Source of the DNA: Pelagibacterium montanilacus | GTDB lineage: Bacteria; Pseudomonadota; Alphaproteobacteria; Rhizobiales; Devosiaceae | Direction: 5' to 3' | DNA length: 64,000 nt | Assembly (NCBI RefSeq): GCF_003992665.1 | Contig: NZ_RZMX01000008.1 | Location: 124,001-188,000, forward strand | Shown here: positions 28,948 through 40,056 of the stretch, piece by piece | How positions within the stretch are numbered: position 1 is the stretch's first letter | How the letters are laid out: each line of letters opens with the position of its first letter | Translations under genes and position numbers: made by a program | Notes under the pieces: model-generated | What the model saw: the letters and a program-made list of their open reading frames with translations, nothing else | What the model was told of the DNA's origin: nothing | Database searches by the model: none

Positions 28948-29159
28948 GTCGATGACCGCAACTCGCGCACGACCAACACTTCAACTGCTTGTCAAACACT
29001 GTCCAAGAACGTCAAATCACAAGCACGACAGAACTGTTGAACGCCGCGAAATGCTGCCGAAGTGCAACGCCAACGAGCGATAACGACAGATTGCCGCAAA
29101 CTCATTTACAATTCCGTAAGTACGCTGCGGTCGCAAGCTTGTGATCGCGGGCGAATACC

Positions 29160-30977
<1,818 letters not shown>

Positions 30978-31038
30978 GAGATCCAAAATACTGTGGGGAA
31001 CAACTTGACCGGAGCAATGCAGCCAATCGGACCCGAGT

Positions 31039-31785
31039 TCAAGCCCGCAACGCTTCGACCTGCTGGCGCAGGCGCTCGGCGGCGGCGGCCTCGTCCACCT
31101 CGATCCGCGCCCAGATGGGCAGATGGTCAGATCCGCGACGCGCGAGGCGCGAGCTATGGACGCCCGATTCCCTGACCTCGATATCCATGGTGGTGATGAT
31201 CCGGTCGAAAGGCACCATGGGCCTGGAGGCATGGAAACTCGGCCCGGGCGCGATGATCCTGTGGTCCCGGGAGAAGTCGGCGAGACAGCCGCCCTCGGTG
31301 GTCCACTCGTTGAGATCGCCCATGATGATGGTGGGCAGGGTTTCGTCGAGCACGTCGAGCTGGTGGAGGACCGAACGCGCCTGACGGCGGCGCCAGAGAT
31401 CGACAAGGCCCAGATGCAGCCCGATAATGCGCAGCCTGGTTTCGCCCACCGCTAAATCGGCGAGCACGGCACCGCGCGGCTCGAGCGCCGGCAGCGTCAG
31501 CGTCGCGATATCGAGCACCTCGATTCCGCGCTTCACGAGAATCGTATTGCCGTGCCAACCCAGGCTCTGCTTGCGAACCCCGAACCTGATCGGGACATAC
31601 TCTGTCGTCTCCTCGATCAGATCGGGCGAGAGCGAGGTGGTACGGCTGCCGAACCGCCGGTCGACTTCCTGGAGCGCGACGACATCGGCATCGATCTCCT
31701 TGAGGATCGCGAGAATGCGCCCAGGATCGCGCTTCCAGTCGAGGCCAACGCTTTTGCGGATGTTGTACGATGCGACAGAGATCAT
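31039..31785 (-). CDS. endonuclease/exonuclease/phosphatase family protein
   Basis: A 248-residue metal-dependent hydrolase. The EEP-fold motifs are visible: N-terminal SYNIRKS, metal Glu in VALQEVDRR, active-site HLGL, MGDLNEW and C-terminal SDHLPIWA. No signal peptide. Substrates of this superfamily range from DNA to sphingomyelin and inositol phosphates, so none is assigned. It follows an ABC-F gene but is separated by 61 bases. Confidence 0.88.
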   Translation of the reverse strand: MISVASYNIRKSVGLDWKRDPGRILAILKEIDADVVALQEVDRRFGSRTTSLSPDLIEETTEYVPIRFGVRKQSLGWHGNTILVKRGIEVLDIATLTLPALEPRGAVLADLAVGETRLRIIGLHLGLVDLWRRRQARSVLHQLDVLDETLPTIIMGDLNEWTTEGGCLADFSRDHRIIAPGPSFHASRPMVPFDRIITTMDIEVRESGVHSSRLARRGSDHLPIWARIEVDEAAAAERLRQQVEALRA

Positions 31786-31854
31786 CTTGTATTCTTGCCG
31801 TCCAAATGTGTCACGTCAACGAACGGCACGGGAGTTTGATCCGCCATGTCGCGG

Positions 31855-32253
31855 TCAGCCGTGCTGGGCAAGAAAGGCGCGCAGGAGATCGGAGCGCGAC
31901 AACAGCCCCACCAGATCGCCGTCGCGCATCACAGGAAACAGCCTGTAGGGCGTGCGCGCGAAGGCTTGGGCTGCCGAGACGATATCGAGATCCGCGTCCA
32001 GCGTCTCGACGTCCCGCACCATATAGCGTTCTACCGTGCCGCCCCATTGCTTGTAATAGGCCGCATTGAGGGCCGCGCGAAAGCAGTCTTTCTTGGTGAT
32101 GATGCCGACCATGCCGCCCGTGGAGTCCACGACCGGCGCGCCTGAAATCCTGCGGTCCAGCAGAAACCGAACCGCGTAGCCGATTTCCATGTCCGGAAGC
32201 ACCGAGGCGATGTCGGTCACCATCCATGCCGAAAGCGTGTCCCCGGCGCTCAC
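31855..32253 (-). CDS. protein of two CBS domains, last gene of the nqr operon
   Basis: A 132-residue protein made only of a CBS pair (about 9-62 and 72-128, each with a GxPVV or LFPVM strand and a final GLLSRSDLLR). Such Bateman modules bind adenosine nucleotides. The GTG start at 32253 overlaps the nqrM stop by four bases (GTGA), which sets the start and shows co-translation with the Nqr maturation gene. A nucleotide-sensing role in controlling the complex is a reasonable guess. Confidence 0.85.
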   Translation of the reverse strand: MSAGDTLSAWMVTDIASVLPDMEIGYAVRFLLDRRISGAPVVDSTGGMVGIITKKDCFRAALNAAYYKQWGGTVERYMVRDVETLDADLDIVSAAQAFARTPYRLFPVMRDGDLVGLLSRSDLLRAFLAQHG

Positions 32254-32429
32254 GAGGCGCTTCCCCGCGAGGCTTTGCGGTGATGGGGGCAGATGCTGCA
32301 GTCCACGTCCTTGAGGCAGGCGAGCCCGCCGCACGATCCCTTGATAGGCTCGCGCCCGAAGATGACGCCCAGCGCCAGCCCGGCGACCGAGAGCAGCACA
32401 ATGACGAGGGTGAGGATGACGGTTTCCAT
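32250..32429 (-). CDS. nqrM: NqrM, maturation factor of Na+-translocating NADH:quinone reductase
   Basis: A 59-residue protein (DUF539): one N-terminal membrane helix (about 4-24), then four Cys residues in SCGGLACLKDVDCSICPHH (33-51). NqrM is needed to insert iron into the NqrD/NqrE site. The position after apbE fits the usual nqr gene order. It is shorter than most annotated small genes and easily missed. Confidence 0.9.
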   Translation of the reverse strand: METVILTLVIVLLSVAGLALGVIFGREPIKGSCGGLACLKDVDCSICPHHRKASRGSAS

Positions 32430-32438
32430 GATGCTGGC

Positions 32439-33404
32439 CTAACTTACGAGATGGGCACCAAAACGGCCGGTGGTCGTCGGCACGAGACGCCCACCATTGG
32501 ACACGAGAAACAGCGCATCGATCCCCTTGCTGCCGGCCATGGCGAGTGCCTGAGGATAAGGCGCGGCCATCAGCGCCGTTGCCCAGCCATCGGCGATCAG
32601 TGCGTTCTCGGACAGCACCGAGACCGAATACACAGGCCCCGCTGCGGGGACGTTGGCGTGCGGATCGATGATGTGACCTACCCTGCGGCCGCCCAGCTCA
32701 TAGCCTTGCGCCGCATTGCCCGAGGTGGCGACGCTGCGTCCGGCCAGCGCGAGAACGATCGGCGCGCCCGAGCGCTCCGAGCCGTCGATCATCACCTGCC
32801 AGTCGCGCCCGGAGGGATGACGGCCCGAGGCGGTGAGTTCGCCGCCCAGATCGAGCAGGTAGTCGGTGACCCCTGCCCCGGCGAGGACCGTCCGCATGGC
32901 ATCGAGCGCGTGCCCCTTGGCGATGCCGCACAAATCGATGCAAAGCCCCGGCGCGTCCTTTCCGATGCCGTGGCCATCGACGGCGAGCTGGCTGAAATGG
33001 CCGGGGGAACCGTCCGACAGCGGGCCGAACCCGTATCGGCCGACGATGGGGCCGACGGCCGGATCGAACGCCCCCTCGCTTGACGCAGCGATTTCGAGCG
33101 CGGACGCAAGCACTGCGCGCAAATCCACATGGGTCGGCTGGATCCCGGTGGTCCGTGACATGTTGAAGGCCGTGAGCACGCTGTCGGGGCGGTAGGGCGA
33201 AAAGACCCGTTCCTTGTCCACCACCATCCCATCAAGCATTGCGGCGATGGACGGCTGGTCGATCCCGAGCGGCGCGGTCAGGCGCCAGTAGGAGCCGAAG
33301 GCCGATCCCCCGAATGTCGCAACGCCTCCCCCGGCCCGCGCGGCATGCGGGGCCCAGAGCGCGGCGGCACCGGAGAGGGCGAGGAAGTGACGGCGGGTAA
33401 CCAT
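32439..33404 (-). CDS. apbE: FAD:protein FMN transferase ApbE
   Basis: A 321-residue periplasmic enzyme that attaches FMN covalently to Thr in the (S/T)GAT motif of Nqr and Rnf subunits. It has a twin-Arg-type signal (MVTRRHFLALSG), the family block GIAKGHALDAM (about 168-178), LLDLGGELTASG and a C-terminal stretch with ALIADGWATALMA. Located in the nqr operon, its expected target here is NqrC (TGAT present); NqrB has no such motif. Confidence 0.93.
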   Translation of the reverse strand: MVTRRHFLALSGAAALWAPHAARAGGGVATFGGSAFGSYWRLTAPLGIDQPSIAAMLDGMVVDKERVFSPYRPDSVLTAFNMSRTTGIQPTHVDLRAVLASALEIAASSEGAFDPAVGPIVGRYGFGPLSDGSPGHFSQLAVDGHGIGKDAPGLCIDLCGIAKGHALDAMRTVLAGAGVTDYLLDLGGELTASGRHPSGRDWQVMIDGSERSGAPIVLALAGRSVATSGNAAQGYELGGRRVGHIIDPHANVPAAGPVYSVSVLSENALIADGWATALMAAPYPQALAMAGSKGIDALFLVSNGGRLVPTTTGRFGAHLVS

Positions 33405-33406
33405 GG

Positions 33407-34624
33407 CTAAATCCCGAAATCGTCGTTGAAGATGGAGGAAGACTCGACGCCGTTGGCGTCCAGCATGGCGAGTACGGCCTGGATCATCAGCGGCGGTCCG
33501 CAGAGATAGTATTCGCAGGCTTCGGGAGCTGCGTGGTCCTTGAGGTAGCGCTGCTGCACCACGTCGTGGATGAAACCGGTCGCCCCGGTCCAGCGCGCGT
33601 CGGGCAGGGGCTCGGACAGGGCCGGCGTCCAGGAGAAATTCTCATGGTCCCGGGCCAGCATGTCGAACTCCTGGCGATAAAATATATCGGCGCTCGAGCG
33701 CGCGCCGTACCAGAAGGAAATCTTGCGTTTCGAGCCCTTTGCGAGCTGCTCGTGAATCATCGCGCGAAGCGGGGCCATGCCCACGCCACCGCCGATGAAC
33801 ACCATTTCCGCATCCGTGTCCTTGGCGTGGAACTCCCCGAACGGGCCGGCGACAGAAACGGTATCGCCTTCGCGCAGGCCGAACAGCCAGGACGAGCCTA
33901 CGCCGGGGGGAATACGGTCTTCGGCGCCCGGCGGGGGCACGGCGAGCCGAATGGTCAGCACGATGGTCCCCTTGTCCTCGGGCCTGTTTGCGATCGAATA
34001 GGCGCGCCTCACCGGTTCACTGCTTTTCGCCTCAAGGCTGCGCCAGCCCAGCATGTCCCAGTCCCGTTGGTAGGCCGGATCGATTTCCAAATCGGCGAAA
34101 GCCAGCGCGTAGCGAGGCACCTCCACCTGCACATACGCGCCGGCGCGGAATTCGAAGGCACGTCCGCCCGGCAGGTCGAGCACCAACTCCTTGATGAGCG
34201 GTGCGACCATGGTGTTGGAGACTACCGCCGCCGACCAGCTTTCGGCGGCAAGGATGTCCTGGGGCACCTCCACGGCGAGCGGCTCGCGCACCACCACTTG
34301 GCACGCCAAGCGCTGGCCCTCCCGCAGGTCCGCGCGGGCCAGCCTCGCGATCTCGGTGGGCAGCGGCGTACCGCCACCGGCGACCCGCACCTTGCACAGC
34401 CCGCACGTCCCGGCCCCGGCACAGGCAGAGGGCACGGGGATTCCCGCATCGTTGAGCAGGCCCAAAAGCTTGCGCCCGGTCGTCCCGGCGATCGTCGTTG
34501 CGCCGTTGATGGTGATCTCCACGGGGCCCGCAGGCGAGAAGACGGCCCGCGCACCCATCACGACGAGCGTCAGCGTCAGGACCAGCGCAACGATCAGCAG
34601 GGTGCCAAGCAGGATGGCGATCAT
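33407..34624 (-). CDS. nqrF: Nqr subunit F, NADH dehydrogenase with 2Fe-2S and FAD
   Basis: A 405-residue electron-input subunit. One N-terminal membrane helix (about 2-23); 2Fe-2S ferredoxin domain with Cys68, Cys74, Cys77 and Cys108; FAD domain with [14 protein letters not shown]-binding domain with [13 protein letters not shown] and YLCGPPLM. All redox residues are kept and the length equals V. cholerae NqrF (408). The ATG overlaps the nqrE stop (ATGA). Confidence 0.96.
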   Translation of the reverse strand: MIAILLGTLLIVALVLTLTLVVMGARAVFSPAGPVEITINGATTIAGTTGRKLLGLLNDAGIPVPSACAGAGTCGLCKVRVAGGGTPLPTEIARLARADLREGQRLACQVVVREPLAVEVPQDILAAESWSAAVVSNTMVAPLIKELVLDLPGGRAFEFRAGAYVQVEVPRYALAFADLEIDPAYQRDWDMLGWRSLEAKSSEPVRRAYSIANRPEDKGTIVLTIRLAVPPPGAEDRIPPGVGSSWLFGLREGDTVSVAGPFGEFHAKDTDAEMVFIGGGVGMAPLRAMIHEQLAKGSKRKISFWYGARSSADIFYRQEFDMLARDHENFSWTPALSEPLPDARWTGATGFIHDVVQQRYLKDHAAPEACEYYLCGPPLMIQAVLAMLDANGVESSSIFNDDFGI

Positions 34625-35220
34625 AGGCGCACCCCGGCAAAGGCGGTAAAGCCCATCGACAAAAGCCCGGTCGCGATGAAGGCCATGCCCAGCCCGCGCA
34701 GCCCGGCAGGCACATCCGCATAGTTGAGGCGTTCGCGAAGCGCGGCGAGCGCTACGATGGCCAGAGCCCAGCCGATGCCCGAGCCCAGCCCGAAGACCGC
34801 GCTTTCGGCGAGGGTGTAATCGCGCTCCACCATGAACAGGCTGCCCCCCAGAATGGCGCAGTTGACCGTGATCAGCGGCAGGTAGATGCCGAGCGACCGG
34901 TAGAGCGCGGGCACATGCCGATCGAGCACCATCTCGAGAATTTGCACCATCGCGGCGATGACGCCGATGAAGGCGATGAGGTTGAGGAAGGTGAGGTCGA
35001 CCGCGCCCAGCCCGAGCCAGTCCCATGATCCGGGACCCAGCAGGCGAACGAGGATCAGGTGATTGAGCGGTACCGTGATCGCCTGCACCACGATCAGCGC
35101 GATCCCGAGCCCCACCGCCGTATCGAGCCGCTTGGAGACGGCAAGGTAGGTACAGATGCCCAGAAAAAAGCTCAGCGCGAGATTTTCGGCAAAGATCGAG
35201 CGCACGAAGAGATCGATCAC
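34621..35220 (-). CDS. nqrE: Nqr subunit E
   Basis: A 199-residue membrane subunit with six helices. Cys23 (GICTYLAVS) and Cys121 (VNCAILGG) correspond to the cysteines that, with those of NqrD, hold an intramembrane iron centre. GTG start at 35220 overlaps the nqrD stop (GTGA). Complete. Confidence 0.95.
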   Translation of the reverse strand: MIDLFVRSIFAENLALSFFLGICTYLAVSKRLDTAVGLGIALIVVQAITVPLNHLILVRLLGPGSWDWLGLGAVDLTFLNLIAFIGVIAAMVQILEMVLDRHVPALYRSLGIYLPLITVNCAILGGSLFMVERDYTLAESAVFGLGSGIGWALAIVALAALRERLNYADVPAGLRGLGMAFIATGLLSMGFTAFAGVRL

Positions 35221-35876
35221 GGCGCTCTCCTGTCGGGCTGGATCGATATCTCGAAGTCCGCGGGCTCCACCTGCACGGGGCGGATGGACCGGATCGTCCA
35301 GATCAGCAGGCCCAGAATGAAGAAAGCGCTGGGGGCCAGCATCATGAGGTTGAGCGGGACGAACCAGCCCCCGCCATAGATGGTGGGCAGGATGGTGAAA
35401 CCCAGAAGCGTGCCGGCGCCGAAGAGTTCGCGAATGGAGCCGACAATGACCAGGATCAGCGAATAGCCCAGCCCATTGCCGAGACCGTCGAGCGCCGAGG
35501 GCACGACGGGGTTGTGCATGGCGAAGGCTTCGGCCCGGCCCAGGACGAGGCAATTGGTGACGATCAGCCCAACGAAGATGGAAAGCCGCTCGCTCATCTC
35601 GAAGGCGAAGGCCTGGATGATCTGATCGGTGACGATGACCAGCGACGCGATGATCGTGATCTGGACGATAAGCCTTATGGTGGTGGGAATATGCGCCCTG
35701 ATCGCCGAGATCATGATATTGCCGCTCACCAGCACCGCCGTGAGGGCAGCGCACATCACGAGCGCGGTCGAAAGCGAGGTGGTAACCGCCAGCGCCGAGC
35801 AGATCCCCAGGATCTGCAGCGTCACCGGGTTGTTGTCTATGATCGGACCGTAGAGATGGCGGAGCGCCTGGCGCAT
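35217..35876 (-). CDS. nqrD: Nqr subunit D
   Basis: A 219-residue membrane subunit with six helices. Cys26 (LGICSALA) and Cys109 (VTNCLVLGR) match the conserved iron-ligand cysteines. Starts one base before the nqrC stop region ends, i.e. directly adjacent. Complete, with a slightly long polar C-terminus. Confidence 0.95.
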   Translation of the reverse strand: MRQALRHLYGPIIDNNPVTLQILGICSALAVTTSLSTALVMCAALTAVLVSGNIMISAIRAHIPTTIRLIVQITIIASLVIVTDQIIQAFAFEMSERLSIFVGLIVTNCLVLGRAEAFAMHNPVVPSALDGLGNGLGYSLILVIVGSIRELFGAGTLLGFTILPTIYGGGWFVPLNLMMLAPSAFFILGLLIWTIRSIRPVQVEPADFEISIQPDRRAP

Positions 35877-36680
35877 CTAGATCCCCTCCCCACGCAGCGT
35901 TTCGAGATAGGGCCCGAAGCCATAAGGGCCCATCCAGAACTGGACGGCTGCAGCGACCGCATTACCGGTGCGGGTGGCCCCGGTAATTCCGTCGATCTCA
36001 TAGGCGTCGGTCGCCCGCCCGCGCACCACCGTCAGCCGGATTTCACCGTCATCGTCGGCGATCTGCTTGCCGGGCCATAGCGCTTCCCAGGCGGGCTCTT
36101 CGATGCGCGCGCCCAGCCCGGGGGTCTCCCCCTGCTCGATCACCGAAAAGGCCGCGACGGTATTGAGGTCACCCTGCAGCGCGAGATGAGCGCGGATCGT
36201 CGACTGATAGCCCACCACCGAGACCGGCAGGATCACCAGTCGCAGCGTCTCGCCCTCGCGCACAAGATGGACGGGCAAAAGGTCGGGCCGCTGCCCGAGC
36301 CCGGCAATATCCTGGGGTCCGGGGATGGCCGTGTTGGTCTCGGGATCGGCGCGCACCGCCGCTTCGTCGAACGTCGCCGGGTCGATATCGGCCGGCTCTC
36401 CGGTGCGCAGATCCACGATCACGGTCTCGAGCCCGTCCCCACCCAGCCCGGCGATCAGGTCGGCTATGCCGGGCATGGTCTCGAGCATGGCCTGCATGCG
36501 CGCCTCCTGCGCCGCGGCCCGGTTGGCCTCCTGAAGCGGGGACAGCAGCACCGATGCGGCCGACACGACCAGCGCGCAGACCGCCGAAACGGCAAAGGCG
36601 ATCACGAGCGTCTTGATCCGGCTTTCATTGGGCAGGGCCAGAATCCGGCGCCAGAGGACGAGGGGATTGATCTCAGCCAT
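35877..36680 (-). CDS. nqrC: Nqr subunit C, covalent-FMN protein
   Basis: A 267-residue subunit with one N-terminal membrane anchor (about 23-46) and a periplasmic FMN-binding domain. The flavin attachment motif TGAT lies at 233-236 (GITGATRTG), with Thr236 the expected FMN acceptor for ApbE. It overlaps the 3' end of nqrB by eight bases. Confidence 0.95.
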   Translation of the reverse strand: MAEINPLVLWRRILALPNESRIKTLVIAFAVSAVCALVVSAASVLLSPLQEANRAAAQEARMQAMLETMPGIADLIAGLGGDGLETVIVDLRTGEPADIDPATFDEAAVRADPETNTAIPGPQDIAGLGQRPDLLPVHLVREGETLRLVILPVSVVGYQSTIRAHLALQGDLNTVAAFSVIEQGETPGLGARIEEPAWEALWPGKQIADDDGEIRLTVVRGRATDAYEIDGITGATRTGNAVAAAVQFWMGPYGFGPYLETLRGEGI

Positions 36681-37458
36681 GGCGGCGCCTCCTCAGGCTG
36701 CTGGAGAGAGCGATGACGGCGGCGTCGATCAGCGGCGCAAAGAGCGAGGCAAGCAACGCGGCGAACACCACCGCGTGGGGGACGTCCGAACCAGCATCGG
36801 CAAAGGCGAACAGCGCGATGAGCCCGCCCGCGAGCAAGCCGAAGACCCAGCGTCCGCCGCGTGTAGCCGCGGACGCCACGGGATCGCAGACGAGAAAGAC
36901 CAGTCCGAAGACGAGACTGCCATTGACCACAAGTTCGACCGGGTTCTGGTCCAGGCCCAGTGTCACCACGCCGGCTCCCACCGCCGAGGCCAGCAGAACC
37001 GCCGGCGCCAGGATGCCCGTGGCCAACAGCAATAACGCACCCGGAATACAGGCAGCCGCCACAAGCGGGCCAGCGCCCTCGTGGAGCGTCTCGGGGAACG
37101 CGAAATAGAGGAACGCCAGGGTCGCAACCCCGACATTGATGATGTTGCGACCCCAGCCGCCGAAGATCTGCTCGCCGATCACCGTGCCGAACGAGACCGC
37201 CAGCACGATCTGCCAGACGGCGAAATCCCCCGGCGCCAGAACCCCGACCGCGATCGCAGTGACCAGCGCGGTGGCAGAGGCCGGCTGGGCGCGGACCCAC
37301 AGGAACACCGCCTGCCAGACGAGCACGACCACAAGGGTCAGCCCCATCCGTTCGAGCGCCGGAACGCCCTGCTCGACGACCGTTGCCGCCAAGACGGGCA
37401 AGACCGCTGCGGCGATGAGCCAGCCCACGGTATCGCGATGGTAAAGACCCCTGATCAC
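36673..37458 (-). CDS. nqrB: Nqr subunit B, shortened form lacking the SGAT flavin motif
   Basis: A 261-residue membrane protein against about 415 in Vibrio. The body aligns with the C-terminal part of NqrB: GGWGRNIINV (canonical GGxGRNxxNP), AFLYFAFPE, LVCDPVASA (canonical ATDPVSAS) and ASLFAPLIDA. The N-terminal extension of about 120-150 residues is absent. The loop that carries SGAT with the FMN-Thr after the AFLYFAFPE block is also missing; the chain passes straight into the next helix. The GTG start overlaps the nqrA stop (GTGA), so no upstream extension is possible. Either subunit B carries no covalent FMN in this organism or the complex is a divergent Nqr/Rnf relative. Confidence 0.85.
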   Translation of the reverse strand: MIRGLYHRDTVGWLIAAAVLPVLAATVVEQGVPALERMGLTLVVVLVWQAVFLWVRAQPASATALVTAIAVGVLAPGDFAVWQIVLAVSFGTVIGEQIFGGWGRNIINVGVATLAFLYFAFPETLHEGAGPLVAAACIPGALLLLATGILAPAVLLASAVGAGVVTLGLDQNPVELVVNGSLVFGLVFLVCDPVASAATRGGRWVFGLLAGGLIALFAFADAGSDVPHAVVFAALLASLFAPLIDAAVIALSSSLRRRRHG

Positions 37459-38711
37459 GCCGGCTCCTCGATCCGATCGAGCACCGCCCGCAACCGGGCC
37501 CCGAAATCGGTGCTCCCGCCCGAGGCGTAGCTGGCGAGCGCCAGATCCTCTTCGGCTAGCGCCTTGCACCCCAGCCTCTCGCAGGTCTGGGCATCCTCGA
37601 TGCTCAGCGCACGCAGGAGCGGCACGAGCGGCAGGTTCGGGCCGAAGGACTGCTCGAGCGCCTGGGTGGGGATGAAGGGCGCTGGCGCAGCAGCCTGGCG
37701 CAGCGCGCCGAGCAACCAGTGGCGGCGCCGGGGCTCGACCCGGTCTAGCACGGTGACCTGCTGGTGATAGCGCGCCAGATAGCGGCTTTCGCGTCCCGAG
37801 AGGATCGGTCCCGAGATAATGCGCTTGGCGCCTGCGGTAATTTCGGACCGCAGCAGGCCGTGCAGATCGACGCCCAGAGGCGCGCGCACGAGGCGCGCAG
37901 AGCGAAGGCCGGGGCCCGAAATGGCGATGGTGCGCACCGGATCGAGCTTGCCGCTGGCAAGGGCCCGGCCGAGCGCCGCGACATCCTGATAGCCGATATG
38001 CCAGACCGTGCCTTGCCCATCGACCGGACGGAGCCGCGCGATGTGAGTGCCCACCAGCCCGGCGGGATGGGCGCCCGCGAACCGGACGAGGGAAACCCGC
38101 TCCGGCAGGCCTTCGAGCAGCGCCGGCCCGCTGTCCTGACACACAAACAACGGTCCCTCGGTGAGCAGCGTGAGCGCCTCGACGCCGCGAGCGAAATCTT
38201 CCGCGCGATCGGCCAGCACAATTCGGGGATCGGGGGCATGGGGGGCGGTATCGATCGCGGTGATAAAGAGCGCATCGGCGACACCATCGGGATCGGGAAT
38301 GCGCTCGAACGGGCGCGTGCGCAGGGCCGGCCAGAGCCCTGACTCCAGCAGGAACGTCCGAAGCCCGGCAGGGGTCGCTGCCTGGCCCGGCGGGAAGCGG
38401 ATCGGCTCGCCCCCACTGTCCTCGCCCAGCGCGATGGTGAGCGCGGACAGGCGCCGGCGGTGGCCGATGGATATCTGCTCGACTTCGCCGAAAACCGGCG
38501 AAGTGACGACGATGCGCGGCCGGTTGCGGTCGCGAAAGAGCGCGGTGCCGGGCTCGACGGATTGCCCCTCCTCGACCAGCAGCTCGGTGCGCATGACGGG
38601 ATAGTCCGCCCCCATGACCCCGACATGGGACGCGACGGGATCGGCGCCGACCTCCTGAATGGGTGCGCCCGCAAGCGACACGGTGAGCCCGCGCCTCGCG
38701 ACTATCCTCAT
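37455..38711 (-). CDS. nqrA: Nqr subunit A
   Basis: A 418-residue cytosolic subunit near the quinone site, somewhat shorter than the usual 446. Conserved parts include GVMGADYPVMRTELLVEEGQ split by family gaps, GPGLRSARLVRAPLG, IISGPILSGR and a C-terminal block with Cys pair (CERLGCKALAEEDLALASY). Start at 38711 follows AGAGG; an ATG four codons upstream (38723) is less likely. First gene of the nine-gene nqr unit, with a perfect FNR/FixK box 58 bases upstream. Confidence 0.93.
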   Translation of the reverse strand: MRIVARRGLTVSLAGAPIQEVGADPVASHVGVMGADYPVMRTELLVEEGQSVEPGTALFRDRNRPRIVVTSPVFGEVEQISIGHRRRLSALTIALGEDSGGEPIRFPPGQAATPAGLRTFLLESGLWPALRTRPFERIPDPDGVADALFITAIDTAPHAPDPRIVLADRAEDFARGVEALTLLTEGPLFVCQDSGPALLEGLPERVSLVRFAGAHPAGLVGTHIARLRPVDGQGTVWHIGYQDVAALGRALASGKLDPVRTIAISGPGLRSARLVRAPLGVDLHGLLRSEITAGAKRIISGPILSGRESRYLARYHQQVTVLDRVEPRRRHWLLGALRQAAAPAPFIPTQALEQSFGPNLPLVPLLRALSIEDAQTCERLGCKALAEEDLALASYASGGSTDFGARLRAVLDRIEEPA

Positions 38712-39224
38712 GATACCTCTCAAAAAACCGCTCCGCCACGAACGGTAAACGCTACTGTGACTTGGGCATTGATCCAGATCAAGCTGGCCCGGCGCCCTCT
38801 ACTTGAAGGCGCGCGGTGCTTCCGTAGGCGTGGAGGGACAGCGGGGCGCTGGAAGGCGCGGGTTTCCGGAGGATTCGACAGGTTTCGCGCGCTGGGGCCG
38901 GCGTTTGCCGCCGTCGCGCAGCGGTCGGCGCCGATGACCGAAATTGTGGAAAAGTGACTCAGCGTGGGCGATGGGGGTACGCAGTACCCATATTTACCCA
39001 CGGCGCCGCGAGGCAAGCGATTCCCCGGCACCAGCCCGGAAAGACTTTTACGCGCAGGGTTCGCTGCACCTCATGGCCGCCGACGCTGCCGGGACGATGG
39101 CCGGTTCGCCCGAAGCTTGAGAACCCCACCACGACCATTTTGCCTGGTCAAACAGCGCATTGCAGGCGAAGCCCGATTCAACGCATGGAGACCCACGCTT
39201 CACGGCGTGAAGGACTCGCCGCCA
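38712..39224. other. intergenic region upstream of nqr and downstream end of the isomerase operon
   Basis: About 510 bases. Apart from the FNR/FixK-type box (38769-38782) I see no gene or clear terminator. Short open frames at about 38954-39376 run antisense into the neighbouring gene and have no support. Confidence 0.5.
38769..38782. promoter_or_regulatory. FNR/FixK (anaerobox) binding site
   Basis: TTGATCCAGATCAA is a perfect match to TTGAT-N4-ATCAA. It lies 58-71 bases before the nqrA start, a spacing that suits an activator site centred near -41 with a TSS about 15-20 bases before the start codon region. Confidence 0.75.
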
Positions 39225-40052
39225 TCAGCAGACGGTGTCGAACCGATCCACGCAGGTCGCAAGCACTTCGTCGCCGGGACGCTTCCACCAGTTTTCCTTT
39301 GAGAATATCTCGACCTCCTGGGGCCCATGGAACCCGGCTGCCTCGATCATCGCCCGGATACCGGGAAGATCGATGACCCCGTCGCCCATCATGCCGCGGT
39401 CGAGCAGCAGGTCAGTGGTGGGCACCAGCCAGTCGCAGATGTGGTGGGCGAGAATCGTGCCCATCTGGCCCGCTCGGGCGATCTGGGCGGCGAGATCTGG
39501 ATCCCACCAGACGTGGTAGACGTCTATCGCCACCCCGACCCCGTCGCCGAGCTCGACGCAGATGTCGAGCGCCTGGCCGAGCGTGTTCACGCAGGCCCGG
39601 TCAGCGGCGTACATCGGATGCAAAGGCTCTATGGCCAAGGGCATGCCCTGTTTGCGAGCGTAAGGCAGGATGGCGGCGATACCATCGGCCACCTGCTTGC
39701 GGGTCTCGACGATATCGCGCGAAGAACCGGGCAGTCCGCCCACCACCAGAACCAGGCAGTCGGCGCCGAGCGCGACGGCCTCGTCGATGGCCTTGAGGTT
39801 GTCGTCGATATTGGCCTGCCACCCCGCCGCATCGACCGCTGGGAACATGCCCCCGCGGCAAAGGCCGGTCACCTTGAGCCCATTGGCCTTCACGATCCGT
39901 GCCGCTTCATCAAGGCCGATTGCCTCGACCTGATCGCGCCAGGGCGCAATCGCGGTGATGTCGTGCCGCAGGCAGCCGTCCACGGCCTCTGCAAAGCCCC
40001 AGCTGCCGCGCGTGGTTGCCAGATTGATCGAAAGCTGCCCCTTGGCGCTCAT
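39225..40052 (-). CDS. sugar phosphate isomerase/epimerase (AP endonuclease 2-type TIM barrel)
   Basis: A 275-residue xylose-isomerase-like TIM barrel. Metal-ligand residues are visible in the block IEPLHPMY (Glu), VAIDVYHVWWD (Asp, His), LAHHICDW (His) and the C-terminal Glu in EVEIFSK. Last gene of a four-gene leftward catabolic transcript (43803 to 39225), following the enolase-superfamily gene by four bases. Such proteins isomerise or epimerise keto-sugars and cyclitols; the substrate here is unknown. Confidence 0.88.
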   Translation of the reverse strand: MSAKGQLSINLATTRGSWGFAEAVDGCLRHDITAIAPWRDQVEAIGLDEAARIVKANGLKVTGLCRGGMFPAVDAAGWQANIDDNLKAIDEAVALGADCLVLVVGGLPGSSRDIVETRKQVADGIAAILPYARKQGMPLAIEPLHPMYAADRACVNTLGQALDICVELGDGVGVAIDVYHVWWDPDLAAQIARAGQMGTILAHHICDWLVPTTDLLLDRGMMGDGVIDLPGIRAMIEAAGFHGPQEVEIFSKENWWKRPGDEVLATCVDRFDTVC

Positions 40053-40056
40053 CGGA

